A stretch of DNA of 37,203 bases from Halodesulfovibrio sp. (GTDB lineage: Bacteria; Desulfobacterota; Desulfovibrionia; Desulfovibrionales; Desulfovibrionaceae). Position numbers and translations under genes: made by a program. The first letter of the stretch is position 1, and every line of letters begins with the position of its first letter. Below the pieces are notes generated by a model. It was given only the letters and a program-made list of their open reading frames with translations, searched no databases and had not been told where the DNA came from. Location: assembly GCA_003252375.1 (NCBI GenBank), contig QKEJ01000168.1, positions 1 through 37,203 of the forward strand, read 5' to 3'. Shown piece by piece: positions 24,226-32,138 of this stretch.

Positions 24226-25428
24226 CTACAGTCCCCTGGTGAACCGTGCCGCGACGGCCTTCAGCTGTTCCTGCATGTTGTCATCTTCAAGAGCGTCTGC
24301 AGCCCGGGCCATGACCTCGGGGATATTGATGCCCTGCGGACACTTTTCCAGACATTCGCCGCAGGCCACGCATTGGGAGGCGAAGCCGGGCGCGCTGCCC
24401 GTGACCGCTCCGCTGACCGTGGAGAGGTAGAAGGCCTTTACCGTCTGCGGGTCACCGAACATGCTCAGCTTGTTGAACATGTCGAAACACTTGGGAATGT
24501 GCACTCCAGCGGGGCAGGGCATGCAGTAGGCGCACCCGGTGCAGCCCACCTGCATCAATTCCTTGTACGTTGCTCCGGCGCGTCTCACAAGGGCAAGCTC
24601 CGAATCGGTCAGCGAGTCCGGCAGGGCTTCGTCTGCAATGCGCAGGTTCTCCGCGATGTGGTTCTCCTCGTTCATGCCGGAAAGGACCACGGTAACCTCG
24701 GGATGGTTCCAGACCCAGCGCAGGGCCCATTCCACAGGGCTGCGGCGGGTTTCAGACTCGCCCCAGATGGCGGCGATGGCTGCGGGAGGCGTGGGAGCGG
24801 CCAGATTGCCGCCGCGCAGGGGCTCCATGACGACAACGCCAAGGCCCTTTGCCGCCGCGTACTTCAGGCCCCTGGTGCCCGCCTGGAATTCCTCGTCCAG
24901 ATAGTTGTACTGAATCTGGCAGAAGTCCCACGCATAGCCGTCCACAATGGGGGCGAAGTCCTGGGGCAGACCGTGGAAGGAGAAGCCCGCATTGCGGATG
25001 CGCCCGTCCTTCTTGGCCGTGTCGAGAAAGTCCTTGGCGCCGAGGGCGGCAAGCCTGTTCCAGAGTTGCTCGTCCAGGGTGTGGAGCAGGTAGTAGTCTA
25101 TGTGGTCCGTCTGCAGCTTTTCCAGTTGGGCGTTCAGGTAGCGGTCCATGTCTTCGCGGCTGCGGATGAGCCAGCTGGGCAGCTTGGTGGCAATGCGCAC
25201 CTTGTCGCGGTAGCCGTCCAGAAGCGCCTTGCCCAGAAGGGGCTCGCTTTCGCCGTTATGGTAGGGCCATGCCGTGTCCAGATAGTTGATGCCGCTGTCG
25301 ATGGTCTGGCGAATCTGGGCAATGGCGCGGGGCTCGTCGATATGGCCGTCCTGCATGGGCAGGCGCATGCAGCCGAATCCGAGGGCGGAGAGCTGGTCTC
25401 CGTTCTTGGGCATGGTTCTGTAAAGCAT
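24226..25428 (-). CDS. Aldo/keto reductase with C-terminal 2[4Fe-4S] ferredoxin domain
   Basis: A 400-residue oxidoreductase. Residues 1-275 form the aldo/keto reductase barrel: LGFGCMRLP, the tetrad D/Y/K/H in GINYLDTAWPYHNGE, IATKLP and YYLLHTLDE, and a late VVLSGMNEENHI that normally binds NADPH phosphate. Residues 295-370 add a ferredoxin module with CTGCAYCMPCP and CVACGECLEKCP, two cluster sites. This fusion is common in anaerobes, where the enzyme may transfer electrons between NAD(P)H and Fe-S partners; the natural substrate is unknown. AAGGAG is well placed before ATG 25428. larC follows 31 nt downstream. A small hairpin with a 3-nt bulge (about 25447-25473) lies in the leader. Confidence 0.92.
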   Translation of the reverse strand: MLYRTMPKNGDQLSALGFGCMRLPMQDGHIDEPRAIAQIRQTIDSGINYLDTAWPYHNGESEPLLGKALLDGYRDKVRIATKLPSWLIRSREDMDRYLNAQLEKLQTDHIDYYLLHTLDEQLWNRLAALGAKDFLDTAKKDGRIRNAGFSFHGLPQDFAPIVDGYAWDFCQIQYNYLDEEFQAGTRGLKYAAAKGLGVVVMEPLRGGNLAAPTPPAAIAAIWGESETRRSPVEWALRWVWNHPEVTVVLSGMNEENHIAENLRIADEALPDSLTDSELALVRRAGATYKELMQVGCTGCAYCMPCPAGVHIPKCFDMFNKLSMFGDPQTVKAFYLSTVSGAVTGSAPGFASQCVACGECLEKCPQGINIPEVMARAADALEDDNMQEQLKAVAARFTRGL

Positions 25429-25628
25429 GGAGGTCTCCTTGCCGTGGGCTTCGTCGCCGCGGCGCGCGGCGAAGGTTGCGGAGGGGGAAATTTGCTATGA
25501 GGGTTGTACGGAGCATTTGTCCCGAAGGGAATACCCATTCATGCGCATTGTTTGCACGATCCTCCGAGGGGGGAGAGAACAGGGCTGGGGCTCTTTCGGG
25601 GGCGTTCTGTGCAGCGAATGGGCTGGGT

Positions 25629-27893
25629 TCAGAATGTCCAGCGCAGCAGTCCGGCCAGATTGTGGGTCTCGCTCGATTCGCCGATCTCGGCGGAGTAGCC
25701 GAGGGTAAGGCTGGCATCGCCGAGCGCAAAGCGGATGCCCGCTTCCGGGGCGAAGCGGTTGTCATCGTTCTGGGTGGTCACCTGCGCCGTGGTGGTGGAA
25801 AGATGCTGGCTCACGGTTACGTCGCCGCAGCCCAGCGTATGTACCAGCCCTGCGCCCGCGTAGGGGGTAATGGTTATGTCGTCGTATGTGAATTCGCGTT
25901 CCGCGCGTACACCGAGCGGAAGCTGCATGAAGGTCTTGTCCAACGCGTCGTAGCGCACTGCGCTGGAGGATCCGGTCTCGCCGAAGCTGTCGCGATGCAG
26001 GTAGGTGATGTCCAGACCAACGCGGGGAGATATGGTCCAGTGTTCCGCCGGGCTCCAGGCGTAGGAGACCTGCAGGGCGTTGTGCGCGAACCAGGAAAAG
26101 TAGTGGGCCTCGGCGGTTTCGGAAAGGCCGGTGTACCGTTCGCTGTCGTGTTCGGCATAGGTGCCGGAAAGGGTGTCCGTAATGGTCCACTCATCCTGGC
26201 GGTAGCCCGTGTAGATGCCTGCCGTGTAGATGCTCTGCTTTTCCGAGTCATCGGAGTAGAAGGCTGCGCCGTTAAAGTCCACATAGCCGGTGCCCCAGCC
26301 CAGAAAGGCTCCGGCAATCCAGTGGTTGCCGAAGGTGCGGTCCATGCCCATTTCCAGCCCCACCATGGAAGAATCATAGCCTTCGGAGGTTCCGTCCCCC
26401 TCGCGGGAGCCGAAGCTGTATACGGGCTCCATATAGACACCCCAGACGGGTTCCCGTGTACGCGGGGCAAGGAGTCCGGCGAGGGAGTCGGAATTGTCCG
26501 CCACCAGTATGGGCCCGGCGGGCTGTGCAGCCTCGGCCATCAGAGAACCGGATGCCTCCAGCAGGGACAGGGATCTTGCCTGCGCCACGCCCGCAAACCC
26601 CTGCACGCTGGCCATGGCCGTGTTCAGCGCCAGGCTGGGGGCATCGGATTTGGGCGTGTACGCCGTGGACACGGTGATGTTGCCGCTTGCGTCCGTGCCG
26701 GTACGGGTGACCGTGTAGTTGGGGTTGGCGGAGGCGATGGAAAGCCCGGTGGTATTCAGCGAGTTAGAGGCGGTGACCAGTACGGAATCCGCCCCCACGG
26801 CTGCGGCGGTGGGGGAAACCGCAAGGGAGCCACTCGTCGTGACGTTCATGAATTGCAGGGGGGCGCTCGCCGCGTTCTGGCCGGTGGCGTAGAGGCTGAG
26901 GTTGGCCCCGGAGGCAAGGGTAAAGTCCCTGCCTTCTGACGTTGCGCCTGATGCCAGGGCCAGGGTGCCAGCATTGATCGTAAATTCGCCGATCTCAGGG
27001 GAACTGCCCGCAAGCAGCGTCCAGGTGCCTGCGCCATTCTGGGTTACCGTGCCCCATGTGCCGTCAAGCACAAAGCTCATGTTCTCCGGGTTGTTCTGGC
27101 GCAGTCTGGCACCGGATGTGCCGTAGACCATGCCGCTGGTGATCTTGGCTCCCTGTTCAAGGGTGAGTGTGCTGGCGCCGCGTACGTATGCCGCGTACGC
27201 CGTGTTGCTCTGGCTGGTGGCGGAAAGCGTGCCGGAGATGGTGGCGCCGGCGTCTGAGAGGTATGCCGCATACGCTGCGCCACTCTGGCTGGTAGCAGAA
27301 AGCGTACCGGAAACGGTAGCGATGGAGGAATCGAGGTATACCGCACGAGCCACACTGCTTTGGCTGGTGGCGGTGATGGTGCCGGAGCTTGTCAGGGTTC
27401 CACCTCTCATGTTGATGCCCGTGGCAACCCCGGTATCACCCTCTGCCAGGATGCTGCCTGTGTTGGAAACACTGCTGTCCGTTGTCGCATATACGCCTGT
27501 AGCAGCGACGGCGCCAGAGGAGCGTATGGTTCCTGAGTTGATGGCTGTAAAGTTGGCGTTTGCGTAAACGCCGGTTGCGCCGCTGGTTGTAGATATTGCA
27601 GTTATTGTTCCTCTGTTATCCAGCGTATTATAATCTTCGCTACTTGAATCTAAGACCGTAACGGCGTCAGAATCTGTTATGGAAATGTTGGTTATATTAG
27701 TGAGTGTGATGCCATATGTTCCATAGACAATAGAGTACGCATTGTCTGTCATCACATATGGTGTATCCATGGTTGTAGTTGCGTTGAGAGTAGCAGCATG
27801 CGCATAAATACCTGTACTAAATGTCGCTACAAGCGAGAAAAGTGCAGAGAAAAATGTGATATGGACTTCCCTGCAAAAAATTCTGTGGTGCAT
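25629..27893 (-). CDS. Type V (autotransporter) outer-membrane protein
   Basis: A 754-residue secreted protein. Residues 1-33 form a signal peptide (FFSALFSLVATFSTGIYAHA, cleavage after AHA33). The passenger, to about residue 470, is rich in S, T, G, N and A and has beta-helix-like strands such as NRGTITAIS and NSGTIRSSG, plus three tandem 25-residue repeats. Residues about 490-754 form the autotransporter beta-barrel, starting near REPVWGVYMEPVYSFGS and ending in the typical aromatic C-terminus LLRWTF. ATG 27893 was chosen because GGGGGAT precedes it and the signal peptide then begins directly; the frame is open upstream to 28001. The passenger's 5' part is AT-richer than the neighbours, suggesting transfer. 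It lies 3' of tRNA-Arg. Adhesin function is possible but not shown. Confidence 0.9.
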   Translation of the reverse strand: MHHRIFCREVHITFFSALFSLVATFSTGIYAHAATLNATTTMDTPYVMTDNAYSIVYGTYGITLTNITNISITDSDAVTVLDSSSEDYNTLDNRGTITAISTTSGATGVYANANFTAINSGTIRSSGAVAATGVYATTDSSVSNTGSILAEGDTGVATGINMRGGTLTSSGTITATSQSSVARAVYLDSSIATVSGTLSATSQSGAAYAAYLSDAGATISGTLSATSQSNTAYAAYVRGASTLTLEQGAKITSGMVYGTSGARLRQNNPENMSFVLDGTWGTVTQNGAGTWTLLAGSSPEIGEFTINAGTLALASGATSEGRDFTLASGANLSLYATGQNAASAPLQFMNVTTSGSLAVSPTAAAVGADSVLVTASNSLNTTGLSIASANPNYTVTRTGTDASGNITVSTAYTPKSDAPSLALNTAMASVQGFAGVAQARSLSLLEASGSLMAEAAQPAGPILVADNSDSLAGLLAPRTREPVWGVYMEPVYSFGSREGDGTSEGYDSSMVGLEMGMDRTFGNHWIAGAFLGWGTGYVDFNGAAFYSDDSEKQSIYTAGIYTGYRQDEWTITDTLSGTYAEHDSERYTGLSETAEAHYFSWFAHNALQVSYAWSPAEHWTISPRVGLDITYLHRDSFGETGSSSAVRYDALDKTFMQLPLGVRAEREFTYDDITITPYAGAGLVHTLGCGDVTVSQHLSTTTAQVTTQNDDNRFAPEAGIRFALGDASLTLGYSAEIGESSETHNLAGLLRWTF
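27162..27386 (-). repeat. Three tandem 75-bp repeats in the autotransporter passenger
   Basis: Units 27312-27386, 27237-27311 and 27162-27236 each encode 25 residues of the pattern SGT(I/L)(T/S)ATSQS, then A(R/Y)A(V/A)Y. Unit phase is exact, so copy number could change without breaking the frame. Confidence 0.85.
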
Positions 27894-28263
27894 GGCATAT
27901 CCCCCGATAGGCATGACAAATGGGTGGCGCAAGATATTATTGCGATAATGTACGCCTGGCGTTGGCGTGTTCAGTAGCATTTTGCGAATTGTGACTGCCA
28001 TAATGCGTCATTTTATGGCAAAGAGTATATGTGCCGCCATTGTTGTCTGTTGTGACTTCATTGGCGCGACATATAGACTGTAGTGAACGAGTCTGGCTCG
28101 TCATGACAGAGTCGGCACACCCTGACTTGTTATGCACAACATGTCAAATCATAAGTATTTTGTCGTCAATACAAAAATGTATGGAACGATACTGTCGCTG
28201 TTGCATGCGCGAGTGGCACTCTTGCATTGTGTGATAGATGTGAGGGGTGATCTGGAACGAAAA
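27894..28263. other. AT-rich non-coding region upstream of the autotransporter
   Basis: About 370 bp lacks a supported gene and is clearly poorer in GC than its surroundings. It holds a 25-bp inverted repeat at 27996-28020, a small palindrome ATTAT-TGCG-ATAAT at 27936-27949, and a weak minus-strand -10-like TACATTAT near the latter. No strong promoter was found. It ends at the tRNA terminator. Confidence 0.6.
27996..28020. promoter_or_regulatory. Inverted repeat TGCCATAA-N9-TTATGGCA
   Basis: Perfect 8-bp arms (27996-28003, 28013-28020) lie about 105 bp before the autotransporter start. The AT-rich flank and spacing suit a protein-binding operator better than a terminator. Confidence 0.4.
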
Positions 28264-28293
28264 AGGCCCCTGCCGCATGTGCGGCAGGGGCCT
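28264..28293 (-). terminator. Terminator of the tRNA-Arg transcript
   Basis: Perfect 13-bp arms (28264-28276 / 28281-28293) with a 4-nt loop are followed on the minus strand by five T. It starts 12 nt after the tRNA 3' end. Confidence 0.92.
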
Positions 28294-28304
28294 GACCATT
28301 CCTA

Positions 28305-28381
28305 TGGCGGGCTATGCAGGAGTCGAACCTGCGGCCTTTGCCTCCGGAGGGCAACGCTCTATCCAGCTGAGCTAATAGCCC
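28305..28381 (-). tRNA. tRNA-Arg (anticodon CCG), CCA encoded
   Basis: The 77-nt cloverleaf is complete. The acceptor GGGCTAT pairs with ATAGCCC, the D-arm is GCTC/GAGC, the anticodon stem is TTGCC/GGCAA with loop CTCCGGA (anticodon CCG, reading CGG), and the T-arm is GCAGG-TTCGACT-CCTGC. After discriminator G the gene encodes CCA (28305-28307). Confidence 0.97.
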
Positions 28382-28393
28382 ATAGGGAAGGTT

Positions 28394-28422
28394 GTAGTAA
28401 GCGTGTCGCCTTGTGTTGTCAA
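28394..28422 (-). promoter_or_regulatory. tRNA-Arg promoter
   Basis: On the minus strand, consensus TTGACA (28417-28422) and TACTAC (28394-28399) are separated by 17 bp. The mature tRNA begins 13 nt after the -10 box. Confidence 0.75.
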
Positions 28423-28576
28423 GGCAAAACAGCCGGGTATGTGGCGCCCGCAATTCCTGCGGGCAAATGGCGTGAAAGATTCGCGTGTTGGCGGCGTTGT
28501 CCGGCTGCGCATCTAATCATTCCCGGTTGCGCGGAGTATGGTATGAAAGAAGGGAGGGGGGCTGTTTTTCGTCTGA

Positions 28577-28606
28577 TTGAGCAGCGTGTTTACGAATTTG
28601 TATAAT
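28577..28606 (+). promoter_or_regulatory. Strong sigma-70 promoter upstream of ubiX
   Basis: TTGAGC (28577-28582), an 18-bp spacer and a perfect TATAAT (28601-28606). The ubiX start codon is about 200 nt downstream, leaving a long leader or room for a small RNA. Confidence 0.65.
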
Positions 28607-28641
28607 CTGGCAAATAGTTGGGTTTGTGGAGAGCTCTTTCT

Positions 28642-28673
28642 GGCGCTTTGTAAACAATTCTGTTAAAAGCGCC
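28642..28673 (+). other. Hairpin in the ubiX leader
   Basis: Outer arms GGCGCTTT / AAAGCGCC (28642-28649, 28666-28673) enclose a second pairing AACA/TGTT (28653-28656, 28661-28664) with loop ATTC. There is no T run after it, so it is not a classic terminator. Confidence 0.45.
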
Positions 28674-28810
28674 GCATCGCAGGACACGAAAGCGGGATGG
28701 AGCTTCGGATTGTCTGGGTATTCCGCGTTCTGCAGATAATTACTACGTGTTTTTTCAGTGAGTTGACGTGTCGCTCCGTGCGAGGGGCATGTCATCGTAT
28801 CCGGAGAGCT

Positions 28811-29374
28811 ATGAAACGGATAATCGTGGGTGTAACGGGTGCCAGCGGCATGCCGCTGGCAGTGACGCTGCTCAGGGCGCTTGCCTGGGCGCAGGACGTG
28901 GAGACGCATGTCATTGTTTCGGATGCGGCGCGGCAGGTGCTGGAGCTGGAATCGGGCATGCAGGTGGAAGAGCTTGTGGAGATGGCGGACGTTTCCTACG
29001 CACCGCAGGAATTCGGAGCGCCGCCCGCAAGCGGGTCGTGGCAGCATGCGGGCATGGTCATCTGCCCCTGTTCCATGGCCACCCTTGCCGCCGTGGCGCA
29101 CGGGCTGGGGTCCAATCTGCTGCACAGGGCCGCGGACGTGACGCTCAAGGAGCGCAGGCCGCTCGTGCTTGTTCCCCGTGAGACGCCGCTCAGCCGGGTG
29201 CATCTGCGCAACATGCTAGCGGCCGAAGAGGCCGGCGCCGTCATCATGCCTCCCACCCCGGGCTTCTATGCCAAGCCCGCCACCATTGATGATCTCCTGA
29301 ACCATATCACCGGACGGATTCTGGACCATCTGGGCGTCGCCCATTCCCTCGTGAAACGCTGGGAAGGGCTCTAG
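28811..29374 (+). CDS. ubiX: UbiX-type flavin prenyltransferase
   Basis: A 187-residue flavoprotein of the UbiX/Pad1 family, which prenylates FMN to make the cofactor for UbiD-type decarboxylases. Motifs are [21 protein letters not shown] at the N-terminus, the late [40 protein letters not shown], and the C-terminal [25 protein letters not shown] at 28801-28808 fixes ATG 28811. No ubiD gene is adjacent. In anaerobes UbiX serves menaquinone (futalosine or MqnP-type) or aromatic decarboxylation pathways. The hydrolase gene follows 28 nt later. Confidence 0.94.
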   Translation: MKRIIVGVTGASGMPLAVTLLRALAWAQDVETHVIVSDAARQVLELESGMQVEELVEMADVSYAPQEFGAPPASGSWQHAGMVICPCSMATLAAVAHGLGSNLLHRAADVTLKERRPLVLVPRETPLSRVHLRNMLAAEEAGAVIMPPTPGFYAKPATIDDLLNHITGRILDHLGVAHSLVKRWEGL

Positions 29375-29402
29375 CCGCATGTACCGGATGCGAGGAGGAC
29401 AT

Positions 29403-30104
29403 ATGCATACGCTGACATGGCATGGGCATTCCAACTTTCAGATCGCCACTCCCTCGGCGAACATCATTATTGATCCGTTCTTTGTGGGCAATCCCTCCGC
29501 GGCAACCCCGTGGGGTGAGATAGCCCGTCCGGATGCCGTGTTCGTCACCCACGACCACGGGGATCATGTCGGACAGGCCGTGGACATCTGCAGAACCACC
29601 GGGGCCCGGCTCGGAGCGATCGTCGGTACGGCAGGGAAGCTCGTGGCAGCGGGCCTTCCCGAGGAACAGGTGATCAACGGCATCGGCTACAATATCGGCG
29701 GCACGGTGCACGTGGGCGAGGTGGAAATAACCATGACCCAGGCGTACCACTCCTCTGACTCGGGTGCGCCTGTCGGGTACATCCTGCGGCTGGATGACGG
29801 ATTCACCATCTACCACGCCGGGGATACGGGCATCTTCGCCGGCATGCGGCTCTGGGGCCAGCTGTACGAGATAGACCTTGCCCTGCTGCCCATCGGCGGC
29901 GTGTTCACCATGGATGCGCGACAGGCCGCGCTCGCCTGTGCAGAGCTCAACTGCCGGGGCGTGCTGCCCATGCACTGGGGAACCTTCCCCGTCCTTGAGC
30001 AGAACACCAAGGCGTTTGACGAGGCCCTGAAGAATTTTGCGCCTGACTGCCGTCTCTTTGACGTGCAGCCGGGCGAAACGCTGTCGCTTGCGCGCAACGC
30101 GTAG
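29403..30104 (+). CDS. Metal-dependent hydrolase, UPF0173 / metallo-beta-lactamase fold
   Basis: A 233-residue protein with the metallo-beta-lactamase fold. It shows WHGHSNF at the N-terminus, THDHGDH (metal-binding HxHxDH), YHAGDTG, and MHWGTFP near the C-terminus, matching the UPF0173 family. There is no signal peptide. The substrates of this family are not established, so none is assigned. GAGGAGG (29392-29398) supports ATG 29403 rather than the upstream in-frame ATG at 29379. It is probably co-transcribed with ubiX. Confidence 0.88.
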   Translation: MHTLTWHGHSNFQIATPSANIIIDPFFVGNPSAATPWGEIARPDAVFVTHDHGDHVGQAVDICRTTGARLGAIVGTAGKLVAAGLPEEQVINGIGYNIGGTVHVGEVEITMTQAYHSSDSGAPVGYILRLDDGFTIYHAGDTGIFAGMRLWGQLYEIDLALLPIGGVFTMDARQAALACAELNCRGVLPMHWGTFPVLEQNTKAFDEALKNFAPDCRLFDVQPGETLSLARNA

Positions 30105-30125
30105 GCGGCTGCGGTTGCATAGGCT

Positions 30126-30151
30126 CTGCGCGTGTCTGGCATCACGCGCAG
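30126..30151 (+). other. Stem-loop between hydrolase and GIY-YIG genes
   Basis: Perfect 9-bp arms CTGCGCGTG / CACGCGCAG with an 8-nt loop and no T run. It lies just before the GIY-YIG ribosome site AAGGATA, so it may attenuate read-through or stabilise mRNA. Confidence 0.5.
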
Positions 30152-30170
30152 TCAAGGATAACGAAACAAC

Positions 30171-30476
30171 ATGGCGGATGAACAGAATTGGGTCGTCTAT
30201 CTGGTGCGTTGCTGTGACATGTCGCTGTACTGCGGCATAACAACGGATCTGGAACGACGCCTTGGCGAGCACAACAGCGGCAAGGGAGCACGGTATACCC
30301 GTTCCCGCAGGCCCGTTTCGCTGGTCGCCAGCGCCTCATTTCCGGACCGGAGCATCGCTTCCAAGGTGGAATATCGTGTGAAACAGCAGCCCTCCGGACG
30401 AAAGATCGACTATCTGGCGCAGTGTGCGCAAGCCGACTGGTCCCAAGCGTTGCGAACGACTGCCAAGATCGCGTGA
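30171..30476 (+). CDS. Small GIY-YIG domain protein (YhbQ/UPF0213-like)
   Basis: A 101-residue stand-alone GIY-YIG domain. The motif is read as VVYLVRCCDMSLYCGITTDL, followed by ERRLGEHNSGKGARYTRSR and a conserved glutamate in ASKVEYRVKQ. Single-domain proteins of this family are structure- or ssDNA-specific endonucleases in some bacteria, but most are uncharacterised. The stop is 9 nt before the DEAD-box helicase start, so co-expression is likely. Confidence 0.9.
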   Translation: MADEQNWVVYLVRCCDMSLYCGITTDLERRLGEHNSGKGARYTRSRRPVSLVASASFPDRSIASKVEYRVKQQPSGRKIDYLAQCAQADWSQALRTTAKIA

Positions 30477-30485
30477 GGAATAGAC

Positions 30486-32084
30486 ATGGAAGGGTTTTCA
30501 TTTGAAGGAATAGAACTGTCGCCCGATGTGCTGAAGGCCATCGAGGACATGGGGTTCGAGGAGGCTTCGCCCATTCAGGCGCTGGCCATTCCGCCCATTC
30601 TGCAGGGCAAGGATATCATTGGGCAGGCGCAGACCGGCACGGGCAAGACCGCTGCCTTCGGCATTCCCATTCTGGAGCGCATCAATGCGCGGGAACGTGA
30701 CGTGCAGGCCATTGTGCTCTGTCCCACCCGCGAACTGGCCATCCAGGTATCCGAAGAAATTTCCAACCTTGCCAAGCGGATGCGCGGCGTGAGCGTGCTG
30801 CCCGTATACGGCGGCCAGCCCATCGACCGCCAGTTCAAGGCGCTCAAGCGCGGGGCGCAGGTCGTGGTGGGGACGCCCGGCCGGGTTATGGACCATCTGG
30901 AGCGCGGCACCATCGTGCTCGACAAGGTGGTCATGGCCGTACTGGACGAAGCCGACGAGATGCTCGACATGGGCTTCCGCGACGATATCGAGTTCATCCT
31001 CGAAAAGGTTCCCGACACCGGGCAGACGGTGTTCTTTTCCGCCACCATGCCGCCGGAAATCCTGCAGCTGGCCAAGCGGTTCCTCAAGGAGCCGGAGTTC
31101 CTCAAGGTTACCCAGAAGGTGCTCACCGTTCCCAGCATCGAGCAGATCTATTATGAAGTGCGTCCCTTCCAGAAGATGGATGCGCTGTGCCGCGTGCTGG
31201 ACGTGTACAACCCCAAGCTGACCGTGGTGTTCTGCTCCACCAAGCGCGGCGTGGACGAGCTGACGGCGAACCTGCAGGCGCGCGGCTATCAGGCCGACGG
31301 TCTGCACGGGAACCTGAACCAGACCCAGCGTGACCGGGTGATGAACCGTTTCCGCAAGGGCGGTATCGAGATTCTCGTGGCCACCGACGTGGCCGCCCGC
31401 GGCATAGACGTGGAAAACGTGGAGGCCGTGGTCAACTACGATATCCCCAACGACGTGGAATACTACGTGCACCGCATCGGCCGTACGGGCCGCGCCGGGC
31501 GCACGGGCCGCGCCTTTACCTTTGTCTCCCCCAAGGAATTCTGGAAGCTGCGCGACATCAAGCGCTACACCAAGGCGCGGATCGTTCAGCATCAGGTGCC
31601 TTCCATAGAGGAAGTGGAAACCGCCAAGTCCGGCCAGTTGCTCAGCGAAATCCGCTCCCAGATTCAGACCGGAAACCTTGAACGCTACATCTCCACCGTG
31701 GAGAGCTTCATCGAGACCGAATTCAACGGCGACCTGACCACCATGGAAATGGCGGCGGCGCTGCTGCGCATCATGATGAAGCGCGATCTCGGTGACGCCG
31801 TGCCGGATGAAACCGGCGGCTTCGGCGACACGGGTGCGCAGGTGGGCATGGTCCGCCTGTTCATGAACGTGGGCCGCAAGATGCGCATCGGTGCGCGTGA
31901 CATCGTGGGGGCCATTGCCGGAGAAACCGGTCTGCCCGGCAAGATGATCGGCAACATCGACATCTACGACCGCTTCACCTTTGTGGAGGTGCCGCAGGAT
32001 TACGCGCAGGAAGTGCTGGGCGTGATGAACGGCAACCAGATTCGCGGCTACCGGCTCTTTGTGGAGCCCGCCAGCCGCAAGTAG
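30486..32084 (+). CDS. DEAD-box RNA helicase with DbpA-type C-terminal RNA-binding domain
   Basis: A 532-residue ATP-dependent RNA helicase similar to CsdA/DeaD. RecA domain 1 has the Q motif (FEEASPIQALAIPPILQ), AQTGTGKT, PTRELAIQ, TPGRVMDHL, VLDEADEMLDMGF and FFSATMP. RecA domain 2 has VFCSTKRGVDELT, ATDVAARGIDV and HRIGRTGRAGRTGRA. The last ~75 residues (VRLFMNVGRKMRIGARDIV to FVEVPQDYA) are a DbpA-like RNA-binding domain. Such helicases assist ribosome assembly and mRNA decay, especially in the cold. GAGGAAT supports ATG 30486. A terminator follows the stop. Confidence 0.95.
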   Translation: MEGFSFEGIELSPDVLKAIEDMGFEEASPIQALAIPPILQGKDIIGQAQTGTGKTAAFGIPILERINARERDVQAIVLCPTRELAIQVSEEISNLAKRMRGVSVLPVYGGQPIDRQFKALKRGAQVVVGTPGRVMDHLERGTIVLDKVVMAVLDEADEMLDMGFRDDIEFILEKVPDTGQTVFFSATMPPEILQLAKRFLKEPEFLKVTQKVLTVPSIEQIYYEVRPFQKMDALCRVLDVYNPKLTVVFCSTKRGVDELTANLQARGYQADGLHGNLNQTQRDRVMNRFRKGGIEILVATDVAARGIDVENVEAVVNYDIPNDVEYYVHRIGRTGRAGRTGRAFTFVSPKEFWKLRDIKRYTKARIVQHQVPSIEEVETAKSGQLLSEIRSQIQTGNLERYISTVESFIETEFNGDLTTMEMAAALLRIMMKRDLGDAVPDETGGFGDTGAQVGMVRLFMNVGRKMRIGARDIVGAIAGETGLPGKMIGNIDIYDRFTFVEVPQDYAQEVLGVMNGNQIRGYRLFVEPASRK

Positions 32085-32111
32085 CGGTTGCCATATAAAA
32101 GACGCACATGA

Positions 32112-32137
32112 AAAGGCCGCCCCACGGGGCGGCCTTT
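32112..32137. terminator. Bidirectional terminator between helicase and lipoprotein
   Basis: Complementary arms of 12 bp (32112-32123 / 32126-32137) with an A run on one side and T-rich sequence on the other. It lies between convergent genes, just before the lipoprotein stop at 32139. Confidence 0.85.
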
Positions 32138-32138
32138 C

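Larger units (their letters stand above)
28423..28810. other. Non-coding stretch between tRNA-Arg and ubiX
   Basis: About 390 bp without a supported gene. It contains a plus-strand promoter (28577-28606) and a hairpin (28642-28673). The remainder up to the ubiX ribosome site is moderately AT-rich. An in-frame ATG at 28697 would extend ubiX by 38 residues, but it has no ribosome site and those residues do not look like UbiX. Confidence 0.6.

Noticed and set aside
23070-24242. Plus-strand frame over larC
   Set aside because: Shadow of the larC reading frame; the low-complexity Met-rich stretch mirrors the His tract.
27162-27386. CRISPR or minisatellite array
   Set aside because: The 75-bp units are coding, contiguous and divergent at the sequence level; they are protein repeats.
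25429-28381. Integrated genomic island at tRNA-Arg
   Set aside because: No integrase, no duplicated tRNA 3' end near 25.4-25.6 kb, and no flanking direct repeat could be found, so only a composition difference remains.
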